Assembly: GCA_964505195.1 (NCBI GenBank)
Contig: CAZDGV010000012.1
Span: 1 to 45,157 of the forward strand
Direction: 5' to 3'
DNA from: CAZDGV01 sp964505195
Lineage (GTDB): Bacteria > Bacteroidota > Bacteroidia > Chitinophagales > Chitinophagaceae
DNA length: 45,157 nt
Shown here: piece by piece, positions 31,721-40,605 of the stretch
Layout of the letters: every line of letters starts with the position of its first letter
Numbering within the stretch: position 1 is the stretch's first letter
Made by a program: the position numbers and the translations under genes
The notes under the pieces: generated by a model
The model's input: only the letters and a program-made list of their open reading frames with translations
Database searches by the model: none
Told to the model about the DNA's origin: nothing

Positions 31721-32260
31721 ATGCATATGGTTGTAAAAAAATATCGAAAATGGTTTGTCTGCTTGCTATGTGTAATGGCGCATACAGGGCATGGTCAGAA
31801 AGCAGAGAAGCTTCAATGGACATCCATTGCCCAGCTTTCTGCCAAACAGGCTTTGGAGCCCCGCCCGGTGCTGGTGGATGTATATACCGACTGGTGCGGA
31901 TGGTGCAAGGTAATGGATAAGAAAACCTATGGCAACGCATCAGTAGCTGCCTACTTGAATCGTAAATATTATGTTGTAAAATTCAATGCCGAAAGCAGGG
32001 AGCCCGTGCTTTGGAATGGCAAAACCTATCGTTACAGTCAGCGCTATGGTGCCCACGAACTCGCGGTTCACCTAACAAAAGGTCAGCTATCATACCCCAC
32101 CACGGTATTTTTGCCGACAAAAAATGGTGACCCTCATTCAGTTGCTGGTTTTTTGTCGGTGAAAGACTTCGAAGTGCTCGCAACCTATTTTGGTGAGGGG
32201 AAATTTCCAAAAATGCCTTTAGACGACTATGTGCGTGGGTACAAACCACAGTGGAAATAG
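31721..32260 (+). CDS. Secreted thioredoxin-fold protein
   Basis: 179 residues with an N-terminal signal (MVVKKYRKWFVCLLCVMAH, if started at 31727; the ATG at 31721 adds two residues) and a single thioredoxin-like domain. The active site is VDVYTDWCGWCKVMD and the cis-Pro loop is SYPTTVFLP. It resembles the thioredoxin_7/DUF255-type proteins of Bacteroidota, which act as periplasmic disulfide reductases or chaperones; the partner is unknown. A terminator follows 82 bases downstream. It diverges from ubiX across a 112-base spacer. Confidence 0.85.
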   Translation: MHMVVKKYRKWFVCLLCVMAHTGHGQKAEKLQWTSIAQLSAKQALEPRPVLVDVYTDWCGWCKVMDKKTYGNASVAAYLNRKYYVVKFNAESREPVLWNGKTYRYSQRYGAHELAVHLTKGQLSYPTTVFLPTKNGDPHSVAGFLSVKDFEVLATYFGEGKFPKMPLDDYVRGYKPQWK

Positions 32261-32341
32261 ACAATCTGTTGCCACAAACGCAAACTTGCCTAATTTTACC
32301 GCGATGATAAGGTTTAATGGTATATGGTAACTGATTAGCAG

Positions 32342-32366
32342 CCCCATTCGCAAGAATGGGGTTTTT
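32342..32366 (+). terminator. Intrinsic terminator after the thioredoxin-fold gene
   Basis: CCCCATTC (32342-32349) pairs with GAATGGGG (32354-32361) around GCAA, followed by TTTTT. Confidence 0.88.
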
Positions 32367-32386
32367 CTTTGTCATGCGGTATGCAT

Positions 32387-32827
32387 TTACTCAATGCTCG
32401 TAGCACGAATGTTGATGACTAGGTAAAAAGGATCTTTTTTTTGAAACGCTGTCGGCATGTGTTTGTTCTTATCAGGTGGCACCATCAAAATACTTCGGGC
32501 GCCAATATTAGCAACGCGATATACTTTGTAACCGTATAGCTCTGCACGATTCCGAATACGATTGTCGAGGTTTTGTATCCCCAAGGGCCAATAAGCTTCT
32601 CTTGCTTGACCAATAATTTTGTTTACGAGGGAAGGCTTTCTGATTTGCTCCAGCAACTGCATGCTGTCGGAATAAGAAAAAACATAATTACCATAAATGT
32701 CTGATGCATCGGCAATGCGGATGCGTTCAAATCTTTTCTTAGGTAATTCATTCAGTCGATATCCGCAGCTGCTTAGCATTATAATGCAGTATAAAAATAA
32801 ATAACCGATGATGTTGTTCCCTGACAT
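32387..32827 (-). CDS. Small lipoprotein of unknown function
   Basis: 146 residues from ATG 32827 (MSGNNIIGYLFLYCIIMLSSCGY). The N terminus is a lipoprotein signal with lipobox MLSSC (Cys21). An in-frame start ten codons upstream (32857) would put polar residues before it and is less likely. The mature part is basic and mixed, with NRAELYGYKVYRVANIGARSILMVPPDKN near the C terminus, read in parts. I recognise no domain. It lies alone between two terminators, so it is probably a single-gene unit. Confidence 0.7.
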   Translation of the reverse strand: MSGNNIIGYLFLYCIIMLSSCGYRLNELPKKRFERIRIADASDIYGNYVFSYSDSMQLLEQIRKPSLVNKIIGQAREAYWPLGIQNLDNRIRNRAELYGYKVYRVANIGARSILMVPPDKNKHMPTAFQKKDPFYLVINIRATSIE

Positions 32828-32912
32828 GATCAAAAGATTTGCTTCAGTGCAGATCAAATATAGCGGGATTGTCCTGCTTGTTTTGCAATTCTAGCATGAA
32901 CTTTTATGTAAT

Positions 32913-32943
32913 AAAAAAACCGCTTCCTTTTGGAAGCGGTTTT
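32913..32943 (-). terminator. Intrinsic terminator of spt
   Basis: AAAACCGCTTCC (32916-32927) and GGAAGCGGTTTT (32932-32943) form a 12-pair stem with a four-base loop. On the minus strand it is followed by seven T residues, which fits the end of the serine palmitoyltransferase transcript. Confidence 0.9.
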
Positions 32944-32959
32944 AAATAAACGTTTCAGC

Positions 32960-34219
32960 TTATTTCGTTTCTGCCATATCGGGAATGGCATTTACTTTAT
33001 AAGCACCCGCGTCGAGCTTTGCTTTTGTTTCAGTGAAAGCTTTCAGCGTTTGTTGAATATCGTCATCGGTATGTCCGGCAGTTGGAATAAGACGGTAAAT
33101 GATATGTCCCTTAGGAATCACCGGATATACTACAATAGAACAGAAGATGTGATAGTTTTCACGCAGGTCCATTACCATGGCCGTTGCTTCTTCTACACCG
33201 CCTTTCATGTAAATGGGTGTTACGGGGCTATCTGTTTTTCCAATATCAAAGCCTCTGTCTTTCAAGCCCTGCTGCAACTTGCGTGCATTGCTCCAAAGCT
33301 TTTCTTTCAGCTCGGGCATGCTGCGCAACATTTCCAGTCGCTTTAAGTTTCCAATCACAATCGGCATGGGTAAACTCTTCGCAAATATTTGTGAGCGGAT
33401 ATTGTAACGAATGAAATCGATGATACTTTTTGGTCCGGCCAAAAATGCACCGATCGATGCCATTGATTTTGCAAAAGTGGAAAAATACAGATCAATTGCA
33501 TCCTGACAGCCCTGCTCTTCGCCGGCGCCGGCACCTGTTTTGCCGAGTGTGCCAAAACCGTGCGCATCATCAACCATCAAACGAAACTGATATTGCTTTT
33601 TCAAAGCAGCAATTTCTTTCAGTCGCCCCTGATCTCCTGCCATGCCGAATACGCCTTCTGTAATGACAAGGATGCCGCCGGTACCCTGCTTTTCGATCAA
33701 TGCGGTGGCGCGCTGCAGTTGCTTCTCGCAATCTTCTACATCGTTATGCTTAAACACATAGCGATGACCGGGGTGCAGGCGTAAGCCGTCGATAATACAG
33801 GCATGACTTTCCGCATCATAAACAATTACATCATGGCGACCGCAAATCGCATCAATGGCACTCATGATGCCCTGATAACCGAAGTTCATCAGGATGGCAT
33901 CTTCTTTCTGCTCAAATTCAGCCAGTTCTTTTTCCAGTTGCTCGTGGTAGTTAGAGTTGCCGCTCATCATTCTGGCACCCATGGGGTAGGCCAGTCCGTA
34001 AGTAGCAGTCGCCTCTGCATCTGTTTTGCGTATTTCGGGATGGTTGGCAAGCCCCAGGTAGTTGTTCAGGCTCCAAACAATTTTCTCCTTGCCGCGGAAC
34101 TGCATTCTGCTGCCAATTTCTCCTTCCAGCTTGGGGAAGGCAAAATAACCATGCGCTTTTTCGCGGTGCTGGCCCAGCGGACCGTAGTTTTTGATGAGTC
34201 TTTCGAAGATATCTGCCAT
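32960..34219 (-). CDS. spt: Serine palmitoyltransferase (alpha-oxoamine synthase)
   Basis: PLP enzyme that condenses serine with palmitoyl-CoA to 3-ketodihydrosphingosine, the first step of sphingolipid synthesis. 419 residues. Landmarks: NNYLGLANHPE, the PLP-stacking ESHACIIDG region (His139), VDDAHGFGTLGKTG (Asp217, His220) and the Schiff-base Lys251 in STFAKSMASIG. The related KBL, BioF and HemA enzymes use a different residue context around this Lys (for example GTLGKA), and STFAKSMAS is the bacterial Spt form. No other sphingolipid gene is nearby. The transcript starts about 60 bases upstream at its own promoter and has its own terminator. Confidence 0.9.
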   Translation of the reverse strand: MADIFERLIKNYGPLGQHREKAHGYFAFPKLEGEIGSRMQFRGKEKIVWSLNNYLGLANHPEIRKTDAEATATYGLAYPMGARMMSGNSNYHEQLEKELAEFEQKEDAILMNFGYQGIMSAIDAICGRHDVIVYDAESHACIIDGLRLHPGHRYVFKHNDVEDCEKQLQRATALIEKQGTGGILVITEGVFGMAGDQGRLKEIAALKKQYQFRLMVDDAHGFGTLGKTGAGAGEEQGCQDAIDLYFSTFAKSMASIGAFLAGPKSIIDFIRYNIRSQIFAKSLPMPIVIGNLKRLEMLRSMPELKEKLWSNARKLQQGLKDRGFDIGKTDSPVTPIYMKGGVEEATAMVMDLRENYHIFCSIVVYPVIPKGHIIYRLIPTAGHTDDDIQQTLKAFTETKAKLDAGAYKVNAIPDMAETK

Positions 34220-34284
34220 AATTACAAAAGAATGATGAATAAATATTTCCTTTCTCCTTTAAATCCTGTGCTTTCAGGACGGTG

Positions 34285-34292
34285 CAAAGGTA
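34285..34292 (-). promoter_or_regulatory. -7 box of spt
   Basis: On the minus strand TACCTTTG, an exact TAnnTTTG match, 65 bases before the spt ATG. Just behind it a hairpin TCCTG/CAGGA (34264-34279) would form near the 5' end of the mRNA, with CTGAAA again at the top of the stem and loop. Confidence 0.7.
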
Positions 34293-34374
34293 AGTTTTTT
34301 CGGAAAGCAGCCATTCGGGCAGGGCGCCCATATTTCCACATTGTTAATTCATTCCGTTGGGCAGGTCAAAGGTT

Positions 34375-34382
34375 TATATTTG
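34375..34382 (+). promoter_or_regulatory. -7 box of pafA
   Basis: TATATTTG, an exact match, 16 bases before ATG 34399. It rules out the in-frame ATG at 34357 as the main start. Confidence 0.65.
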
Positions 34383-34398
34383 CTTCAATTTTTTCATC

Positions 34399-36054
34399 AT
34401 GCAGAAACTTATCCTTGTCCTGTTCCTCGCCATTGCAGTGCAAGTGCAGGCGCAGAAAAGCAACCCTTCAAAGCAGCAAGCAGCTGCTATTGCCAAAAAG
34501 CCCAAACTGGTGGTAGGCATTGTAGTAGATCAGATGCGTTGGGATTATCTCTATCATTTTCAGGATCGCTATCAACCCCAGGGTGGTTTCAGGCGCATGC
34601 TCACACAGGGCTTCAGCAACGAAAATACTTTTATACCCTATAAACCAACGGTAACGGCATGCGGACATGCAACGGTATTTACCGGTTCGGTGCCTGCCAT
34701 TCATGGCATTACCGGTAATGCATGGTGGGATTATGAAAAGAATAAAAACATGTATTGCACCGAAGATAAATCGGTGACCACAGTAGGTGCTGCGAATGCT
34801 GCAGGGGGGATGAGTCCGCGTAATATGCTCACCACTACTATTTGCGATGAGTTGAAACTATCCACCAATTTCAGAAGCAAAGTTATTGGCATTGCCATTA
34901 AAGACAGGGGCGGTATTTTGCCCGCAGGGCATAGTGCCGATGCTGCTTACTGGTACGATAGCAGAACAGGAAACTGGATTACTTCGTCGTATTACATGAA
35001 AGAGCTACCAGCATGGGTACAGCAGTTCAATGCCAAAAAATGGCCGGATGCCTATTATGCACAGGGCTGGTCCACCCTTTATCCCATTGAAACCTATGTG
35101 CAAAGTACGCGCGATGAAAATGATTACGAGGGCAAACCTTTCGGTGCCGATGCAAAAGGATTTCCTTATGATCTTAAGAAATTTATCGGTAAAAATTATG
35201 GTACCATTGCCTCTACACCGCATGGTAATACCATGACCAGAATGTTATCGCAGGAAGCGGTTTTGCAAGAGCAACTTGGCAAAGATTCCATCACAGATTT
35301 TTTAACGGTGAGCTTTTCTTCTCCCGATTATATCGGGCATTCCTTTGGTCCTAATTCCATCGAAGTAGAAGACAACTATTTGCGTCTCGATCAGGACCTG
35401 GGCGCTTTCCTTGATTTTTTAGATCAGCAGGTGGGAAAAAATGAATACCTGGTATTTCTTACCGCAGATCATGGCGTGGCACATGTGCCCGGCTTTTTAA
35501 ACCAGCATAAGATTCCCGCAGGCACACTCGATGATGGTAAGTTGCTTGCAGATCTCAATCAGCAGCTGAAAGCAAAATACGGTCTAGAGAAACTGGCGCT
35601 TTCAACCTACAATTATCAGATTAGTCTTGACAGAGACAAGATCGATTCCGCCGATTTGGATATGGAAGATATTTTAGACGATGTAGTAAAGATGGTAATG
35701 AAGGTAAGGGGTGTTGACCGCGCTTTTGCTATGGATGAGTTGATGGAACAGCCAATGAGTGCTGTGGTAAAAGAGCGGCTCGCCAATGGCTATCACCCTC
35801 GTCGTGGTGGTGATGTGCAGATGATCCTCAAGCCCGCCTGGATCGATGGCGGAGAAACGGGCACAACCCATGGGCTTTGGAACCCCTACGACAGCCATAT
35901 TCCCCTGCTTTGGTATGGCTGGGGCATCCGGCCCGGTCGCTCTACCGAAGAAGTGTACATGACCGATATCGCCGCAACCGTGGCAGCACTATTACGCATT
36001 CAAATGCCCAATGGCTGTGTGGGTAAGCCCATCAAAGCCATCCTTCAGCAATGA
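34399..36054 (+). CDS. pafA: PafA-type alkaline phosphatase (phosphate-irrepressible)
   Basis: 551 residues from ATG 34399 with a Sec signal (MQKLILVLFLAIAVQVQA, cleavage near residue 18). Alkaline phosphatase superfamily; the active site agrees with PafA of Flavobacteriia. The nucleophile is Thr86 in PTVTACGHATV, 21 residues before Asn107 in HGITGNAWWD (the same spacing as T79-N100 of PafA); Lys168 and Arg170 lie in AIKDRGGI. Metal ligands are in VDQMRWDYL, SPDYIGHSFG, TADHGVAHVPG and TTHGLW. It probably releases phosphate from organic phosphates in the periplasm. It is divergent from spt, with a terminator behind it. Confidence 0.92.
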   Translation: MQKLILVLFLAIAVQVQAQKSNPSKQQAAAIAKKPKLVVGIVVDQMRWDYLYHFQDRYQPQGGFRRMLTQGFSNENTFIPYKPTVTACGHATVFTGSVPAIHGITGNAWWDYEKNKNMYCTEDKSVTTVGAANAAGGMSPRNMLTTTICDELKLSTNFRSKVIGIAIKDRGGILPAGHSADAAYWYDSRTGNWITSSYYMKELPAWVQQFNAKKWPDAYYAQGWSTLYPIETYVQSTRDENDYEGKPFGADAKGFPYDLKKFIGKNYGTIASTPHGNTMTRMLSQEAVLQEQLGKDSITDFLTVSFSSPDYIGHSFGPNSIEVEDNYLRLDQDLGAFLDFLDQQVGKNEYLVFLTADHGVAHVPGFLNQHKIPAGTLDDGKLLADLNQQLKAKYGLEKLALSTYNYQISLDRDKIDSADLDMEDILDDVVKMVMKVRGVDRAFAMDELMEQPMSAVVKERLANGYHPRRGGDVQMILKPAWIDGGETGTTHGLWNPYDSHIPLLWYGWGIRPGRSTEEVYMTDIAATVAALLRIQMPNGCVGKPIKAILQQ

Positions 36055-36109
36055 AGATTTTTCAGCCGCCGGCAGGCTGGCACTAATATTGACATACTGT
36101 ATTAAGAAC

Positions 36110-36135
36110 GGAAAACCCCGATTTCGGGGTTTTCC
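36110..36135 (+). terminator. Bidirectional-looking terminator after pafA
   Basis: GGAAAACCCCG (36110-36120) pairs with CGGGGTTTTCC (36125-36135) around ATTT, an 11-pair perfect stem. The T-run is inside the stem and only moderately U-rich. Confidence 0.75.
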
Positions 36136-36166
36136 TGTCAATTTGACTACCTAAAGCGGATCCAAT

Positions 36167-38569
36167 ATGAAGAAAGAGACAGGATTGTTTATGCGTGCAG
36201 AGGAGGATATGGATTTTTTGCCCATTATCCCCTTAAACGAAGCAGAAGGAGAGAATGAAGTAATTAATATACCAGATGAGCTGCCCCTTTTACCCCTGCG
36301 AAATACAGTGTTATTCCCCGGCGTAGTGCTACCCATTACGGTAGGAAGAGATAAGAGCATACAAGCAGTGCAGGAGGCCTATAAAGCTGACAAAATGTTG
36401 GGCGTGGTGGCGCAGAAAGACAGCAACGTGGAAGACCCCGGCATCAACGATCTCGAAGAAATCGGAACCGTGGCGCGCGTGGTGAAACTCATCAAAATGC
36501 CCGATGGAGGCACCACGGTAATTATACAGGGGAAGAAGCGTATGAAAATTGATGCGATCGTGGCACAGGAACCCTGCTTCAAAGCAAAGATCAGTTTATT
36601 GGAAGAAGAGGCAACGCCCGAAGACGAGAGCTTCAGCGCCATGGCAGCTACCATCAAAGAACTGGCATCGCAGATCATTCAGCTATCGCCCAATATTCCC
36701 AGCGAAGCTGCCATTATTTTGAAAAATATTGAGAACCCTGTTTTTCTCATTCACTTCGTGAGCAATAACCTCAATAGTGAGTTGGTAGAAAAGCAGAATC
36801 TTTTGAAAACGCAGCATATCCGTGAACGTGCAGAGTTGTTGTTAACACTGCTGCAGCGTGAACTGCAATATGCAGAGCTGAAAAATAAAGTAGCCAATAA
36901 AACCCGCACCGAACTTGATAAGCAGCAGCGTGAATATTTTCTGCAGCAGCAGATGAAAGCCATTAAAGAAGAGCTGGGTGGGGATAGCAACGACCGCGAA
37001 ATCAGCGATATGAAAAAGAAAGCTGAAGGAAAGCAATGGTCGGATGCAGCGAAAGAAATGTTTAAGAAGGGCATTGAAAAGCTGGAGCGTATGCATCCTT
37101 CTACGCCCGATTATTCGGTGGTGTACAATCATCTTGATCTCATGCTCGATTTGCCTTGGGCAGCATACACCAAAGACGAATACGATCTTAAAAAAGCACG
37201 CAAAGTGCTGGACCATGATCACTATGGTATTCACAAAGTGAAAGAGCGTATTCTCGAATATCTGGCGGTACTGAAACTCAAGGGTGATATGAAAAGCCCG
37301 ATCCTCTGTTTCCTCGGTCCTCCGGGTATTGGAAAAACCTCATTGGGTAAAAGCATTGCTGCAGCATTGGGCAGAAAATACGTGCGCATTAGTTTGGGCG
37401 GACTGCACGATGAAGCGGAAATAAGAGGACATCGTAAAACGTATATCGGTGCCATGCCGGGTAGGATTCTTCAATCGCTTCGTAAGGTGAAGTCGGGCAA
37501 TCCGGTGATGATCCTCGATGAAATCGATAAAATTGGCAACGACTTTCGCGGCGATCCTTCCAGTGCATTGCTTGAATTGCTCGATCCCGAACAGAACCAT
37601 ACTTTTTACGATAACTATCTTGAACTGGAATACGATCTTTCAAAAGTACTGTTCATTGCTACCGCCAACAATATCTCTTCCATTCAGCCTGCGCTGCGCG
37701 ACAGGATGGAGATCATTGATCTTACCGGCTATGCCGTGGAAGAAAAACTGGAGATTGCAAAGAAATACCTGATACCAAAACAAAAGGAAGCGCACGGGCT
37801 GGCAAAGCTGCATTTCAAAATCAGCGATACGGTATTGCGTAAAATCATTGAAGATTATACCCGTGAAAGTGGTGTGCGGGAGCTGGATCGTCAACTCGCC
37901 TCCGTTATGCGTTATCAGGCAAAAGCATTTGCCCTCAAAGGCAAGCTGAAGCCAACCCTCACCATGGCGGATATCGAAAAAATTCTGGGAAAAGCACGCT
38001 ACAGTAATGAGTTGTATAAAACGGTGAGTATGCCCGGCGTGGCAGTAGGACTTGCATGGACAGCAGTAGGCGGTGATATTCTTTTTATTGAAACTTCATT
38101 ATCGGAAGGGAAAGGGGATTTGCAGCTGACAGGTAATTTGGGACAGGTGATGAAAGAAAGTGCTTCAACAGCGCTCACTTATCTCAATGCCAACGCAAGA
38201 AAAGCCGGCATCGATCCGCAACTGTTTCGCAAGCATAATATCCACATTCACGTACCGGAAGGTGCAGTACCCAAAGATGGTCCGAGTGCGGGTATCACTA
38301 TGCTTACTGCCATTGCCAGTGCGTTCACCGGCAGAAAAGTGAAACCCTTTTTGGCCATGACAGGTGAAATTACTTTACGCGGACAGGTGTTGCCGGTAGG
38401 AGGAATCAAGGAAAAAATACTGGCTGCAAAGCGTGCAGGCATTCGTGAAGTAATGCTCTGCTGGCAAAATGAAAAGGATGTTCAGGAAATCAACTCGAAT
38501 TTTGTTAAGGGTATGAAATTTCATTATGTAAAAACCATGCAGCAAGTTTTAGAGTTTGCGCTTGTGTAG
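36167..38569 (+). CDS. lon: ATP-dependent protease Lon
   Basis: 800 residues. N-terminal substrate domain (LPLLPLRNTVLFPGVVLPITVGR onward, read in part), coiled-coil region, AAA+ module with Walker A GPPGIGKTSLG (near residue 383) and Walker B PVMILDEIDKI, sensor region IATANNISSIQPALRDRMEII, and the C-terminal protease with the dyad Ser707 in PKDGPSAGIT and Lys748 in VGGIKEKILAAKRAG. It degrades misfolded and regulatory proteins in the cytoplasm. The gene stands alone between terminators. No clear TAnnTTTG box is visible before it. Confidence 0.97.
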   Translation: MKKETGLFMRAEEDMDFLPIIPLNEAEGENEVINIPDELPLLPLRNTVLFPGVVLPITVGRDKSIQAVQEAYKADKMLGVVAQKDSNVEDPGINDLEEIGTVARVVKLIKMPDGGTTVIIQGKKRMKIDAIVAQEPCFKAKISLLEEEATPEDESFSAMAATIKELASQIIQLSPNIPSEAAIILKNIENPVFLIHFVSNNLNSELVEKQNLLKTQHIRERAELLLTLLQRELQYAELKNKVANKTRTELDKQQREYFLQQQMKAIKEELGGDSNDREISDMKKKAEGKQWSDAAKEMFKKGIEKLERMHPSTPDYSVVYNHLDLMLDLPWAAYTKDEYDLKKARKVLDHDHYGIHKVKERILEYLAVLKLKGDMKSPILCFLGPPGIGKTSLGKSIAAALGRKYVRISLGGLHDEAEIRGHRKTYIGAMPGRILQSLRKVKSGNPVMILDEIDKIGNDFRGDPSSALLELLDPEQNHTFYDNYLELEYDLSKVLFIATANNISSIQPALRDRMEIIDLTGYAVEEKLEIAKKYLIPKQKEAHGLAKLHFKISDTVLRKIIEDYTRESGVRELDRQLASVMRYQAKAFALKGKLKPTLTMADIEKILGKARYSNELYKTVSMPGVAVGLAWTAVGGDILFIETSLSEGKGDLQLTGNLGQVMKESASTALTYLNANARKAGIDPQLFRKHNIHIHVPEGAVPKDGPSAGITMLTAIASAFTGRKVKPFLAMTGEITLRGQVLPVGGIKEKILAAKRAGIREVMLCWQNEKDVQEINSNFVKGMKFHYVKTMQQVLEFALV

Positions 38570-38711
38570 GCTTGATTCAAAACCCTGAGTTTTAATCGAA
38601 AAAATCTTTGAAATAATTAGCAATCTACTATGAACTAATGCCTTTTTTTTGCGTTGTTTTCAATAACCAAGTCGGATTAATTTCATGTTGGTTGTTTTAA
38701 GGGTTAAAGAC

Positions 38712-38744
38712 ATTCCCCCGTTTCCACGGGGGAATTCATTTTTT
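38712..38744 (+). terminator. Intrinsic terminator in the lon-porQ spacer
   Basis: ATTCCCCCG (38712-38720) pairs with CGGGGGAAT (38727-38735) around TTTCCA, followed by six T residues (38739-38744). The 140 bases between the lon stop and this hairpin contain nothing I can name. Confidence 0.85.
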
Positions 38745-38773
38745 AGGAAATCCGCATTCCGCCGATTTGTTGC

Positions 38774-38781
38774 GATATTTG
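38774..38781 (+). promoter_or_regulatory. -7-like box for porQ
   Basis: GATATTTG differs from TAnnTTTG only in its first base and lies 21 bases before ATG 38803. Confidence 0.35.
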
Positions 38782-38802
38782 GCATGCATTACCCTTACTG
38801 CC

Positions 38803-39873
38803 ATGCTTCGTATTTTAATAATCTGCTTCTTGTTGTTGCCCGGCTGTATTACGATGCATGATTTGTATGCACAAACCTTGGGCGGGCAAACCACTTACAA
38901 CTTTTTACGATTGCCGCCTGCTCCGCAGGCGGCGGCAACCGGCGGACTAAACATCGCGCAGCAATCAAATGATCTTTCGCTTGCTTTTCAAAACCCGGCA
39001 TTGCTGAGCAAATCCATGCATACCCATACCGCATTGAATTTTAATCGCATGTATGCGGGCGTTGCCAATCAGCATTGGATGATGGCTTATCATCATCCAC
39101 GGCTTCAAACAAGCTTTGCCGCAGGCATCTATTATTTCGATTATGGTAGCATCGCGCAAACCGATGCATCCGGAAATACTTTGGGTGCTTTTCGTCCGAG
39201 AGATTATGCGCTGCAGGTTGCTGCATCCAAAGATTATTTAGATCATTGGCGACTGGGAGTGAGCATAAAATACATTGTTTCCAATTACCTCCTGTTTCGA
39301 TCCCGTGCCATAGCGATGGATGTGGGATTGCTTTACCGCGATACAGTCAACTTCCTGCAGGTTTCCGTTCTTGCCAGCAATATGGGCGCACAGCTGAAAA
39401 CTTATGCCGGACAAACAGAAGAGCTTCCTTTTGATCTGCGTATTGGCATCAGTAAAAAACTTGCCAATGCACCCATCCAGTTTTCTGCCACCTATCATCA
39501 TTTGCAACAGTTTAATATTTTGTATAACGACGCCGTCTTTAATACTGACAACTTGCTTGAAAACCGTCGAGGCGGATTTACCATTGAAAACTTACTACAG
39601 CATTTTGTGCTGGGCGCACAGGTAATGGTGAGTGATCGCATTGAGCTGAGTGCAGGATACAATTTTTTACGGCGCGCTGAACTGAATGTACCGAATGCAG
39701 CGAACGGTCTAAATGGATTTGGATTGGGGCTAGGGGTGCTGTTGCCCAAATTACATCTGCGCTATGCCCGCAGTTATTATCAGAACAATACGGCCCTGAA
39801 TCAGCTCGGTATCACGCTTCCGTTGAATCAGTATTTTGGTTTTGGCAAATGGGGAGAAAGCATCGGCTGGTGA
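38803..39873 (+). CDS. porQ: Type IX secretion system protein PorQ
   Basis: 356 residues from ATG 38803 (MLRILIICFLLLPGC), a signal peptide with probable cleavage after YAQ; a lipobox-like LPGC lies earlier but the family is not known as lipoprotein. PorQ is an FadL-like outer-membrane barrel that takes part in cargo shuttling and, in Porphyromonas, in C-terminal signal handling. Visible family features are YNFLRLPPAPQAAATGG near the start, the FADL-like ISFQNPALLS equivalent SLAFQNPALLSKSM and the final barrel strands ending in FGKWGESIGW. An upstream TTG at 38767 would start before the promoter-like box. With the DUF5103 plug it indicates a type IX secretion system. Confidence 0.88.
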   Translation: MLRILIICFLLLPGCITMHDLYAQTLGGQTTYNFLRLPPAPQAAATGGLNIAQQSNDLSLAFQNPALLSKSMHTHTALNFNRMYAGVANQHWMMAYHHPRLQTSFAAGIYYFDYGSIAQTDASGNTLGAFRPRDYALQVAASKDYLDHWRLGVSIKYIVSNYLLFRSRAIAMDVGLLYRDTVNFLQVSVLASNMGAQLKTYAGQTEELPFDLRIGISKKLANAPIQFSATYHHLQQFNILYNDAVFNTDNLLENRRGGFTIENLLQHFVLGAQVMVSDRIELSAGYNFLRRAELNVPNAANGLNGFGLGLGVLLPKLHLRYARSYYQNNTALNQLGITLPLNQYFGFGKWGESIGW

Positions 39874-39876
39874 TTG

Positions 39877-40593
39877 CTATTGCAGCTTTCTTTTGTACAT
39901 CTGAACGGTGTTTTCCAAACCGTAATACAACGCATCGCTAATAAGTGCATGACCAATGCTTACTTCACTCAGCCAGGGAATATTTTTCCATAAATGATGC
40001 AGGTTGTGTAAGTCAAGGTCGTGGCCTGCATTCAAACCCAATCCAAGCTCCTTTGCGCGCGTTGCAGCATCTACATAATCTTCCACAGCTTCTGCAGGAT
40101 TGATGGGAAATTTTTTAGCATAGCTTTCGGTATATAGTTCCACGCGATCGGTGCCGGTATCGGCAGCGCCTTCAATGGCTGCAACCAGCGGATCCACAAA
40201 AATGGATACGCGAATGCCTGCTGATTTAAAAACGGGAATGATTTCACGCAGATAATCGCCATGCTTGCGGGTGTCCCATCCATGATCGGATGTGAGCTGT
40301 GTTAGCGTGTCGGGCACCAGGGTAACCTGATGGGGTTTTACTTCCAAAACCAAGTCTACAAATTTCTGCTCGGTAGGGTTGCCCTCAATATTAAATTCAG
40401 TATTGATGATTTTTCGAATGGCGCGCACATCTTCGTAGCGGATATGTCGCTCATCCGGACGCGGGTGTACGGTAATGCCATCTGCGCCAAAGCGCTGTAT
40501 ATCAATGGCTGCTTTTACAACATCGGGCTGGCTGCCTCCCCGCGCATTGCGGAGGGTTGCGATTTTGTTGATGTTCACACTCAGCTTTGTCAT
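39877..40593 (-). CDS. pdxJ: Pyridoxine 5'-phosphate synthase
   Basis: Last step of de novo pyridoxine phosphate synthesis (the DXP-dependent route). 238 residues from ATG 40593 (MTKLSVNINKIATLRNARGG). Family blocks are GADGITVHPRPDERHIRYED, NIEGNP and LNAGHDLDLHNL with catalytic and phosphate-binding His, Arg and Glu residues, then EVSIGHALISDALYYGLE. A start at 40827 is excluded by the promoter box at 40598-40605. Spt in this window is PLP-dependent, but no direct link is implied. It ends 3 bases from the porQ stop. Confidence 0.95.
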   Translation of the reverse strand: MTKLSVNINKIATLRNARGGSQPDVVKAAIDIQRFGADGITVHPRPDERHIRYEDVRAIRKIINTEFNIEGNPTEQKFVDLVLEVKPHQVTLVPDTLTQLTSDHGWDTRKHGDYLREIIPVFKSAGIRVSIFVDPLVAAIEGAADTGTDRVELYTESYAKKFPINPAEAVEDYVDAATRAKELGLGLNAGHDLDLHNLHHLWKNIPWLSEVSIGHALISDALYYGLENTVQMYKRKLQ

Positions 40594-40597
40594 GCTG

Positions 40598-40605
40598 CAA
40601 AGGTA
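40598..40605 (-). promoter_or_regulatory. -7 box of pdxJ
   Basis: On the minus strand TACCTTTG, an exact match, followed by CAGC and the ATG. Only four bases separate the box from the start codon, so the transcript is expected to be leaderless or nearly so. Confidence 0.7.

Noticed and set aside
33803..34516. A 237-codon plus-strand frame opposite spt and entering pafA
   Set aside because: It crosses the spt promoter and the pafA start and has no recognisable features.
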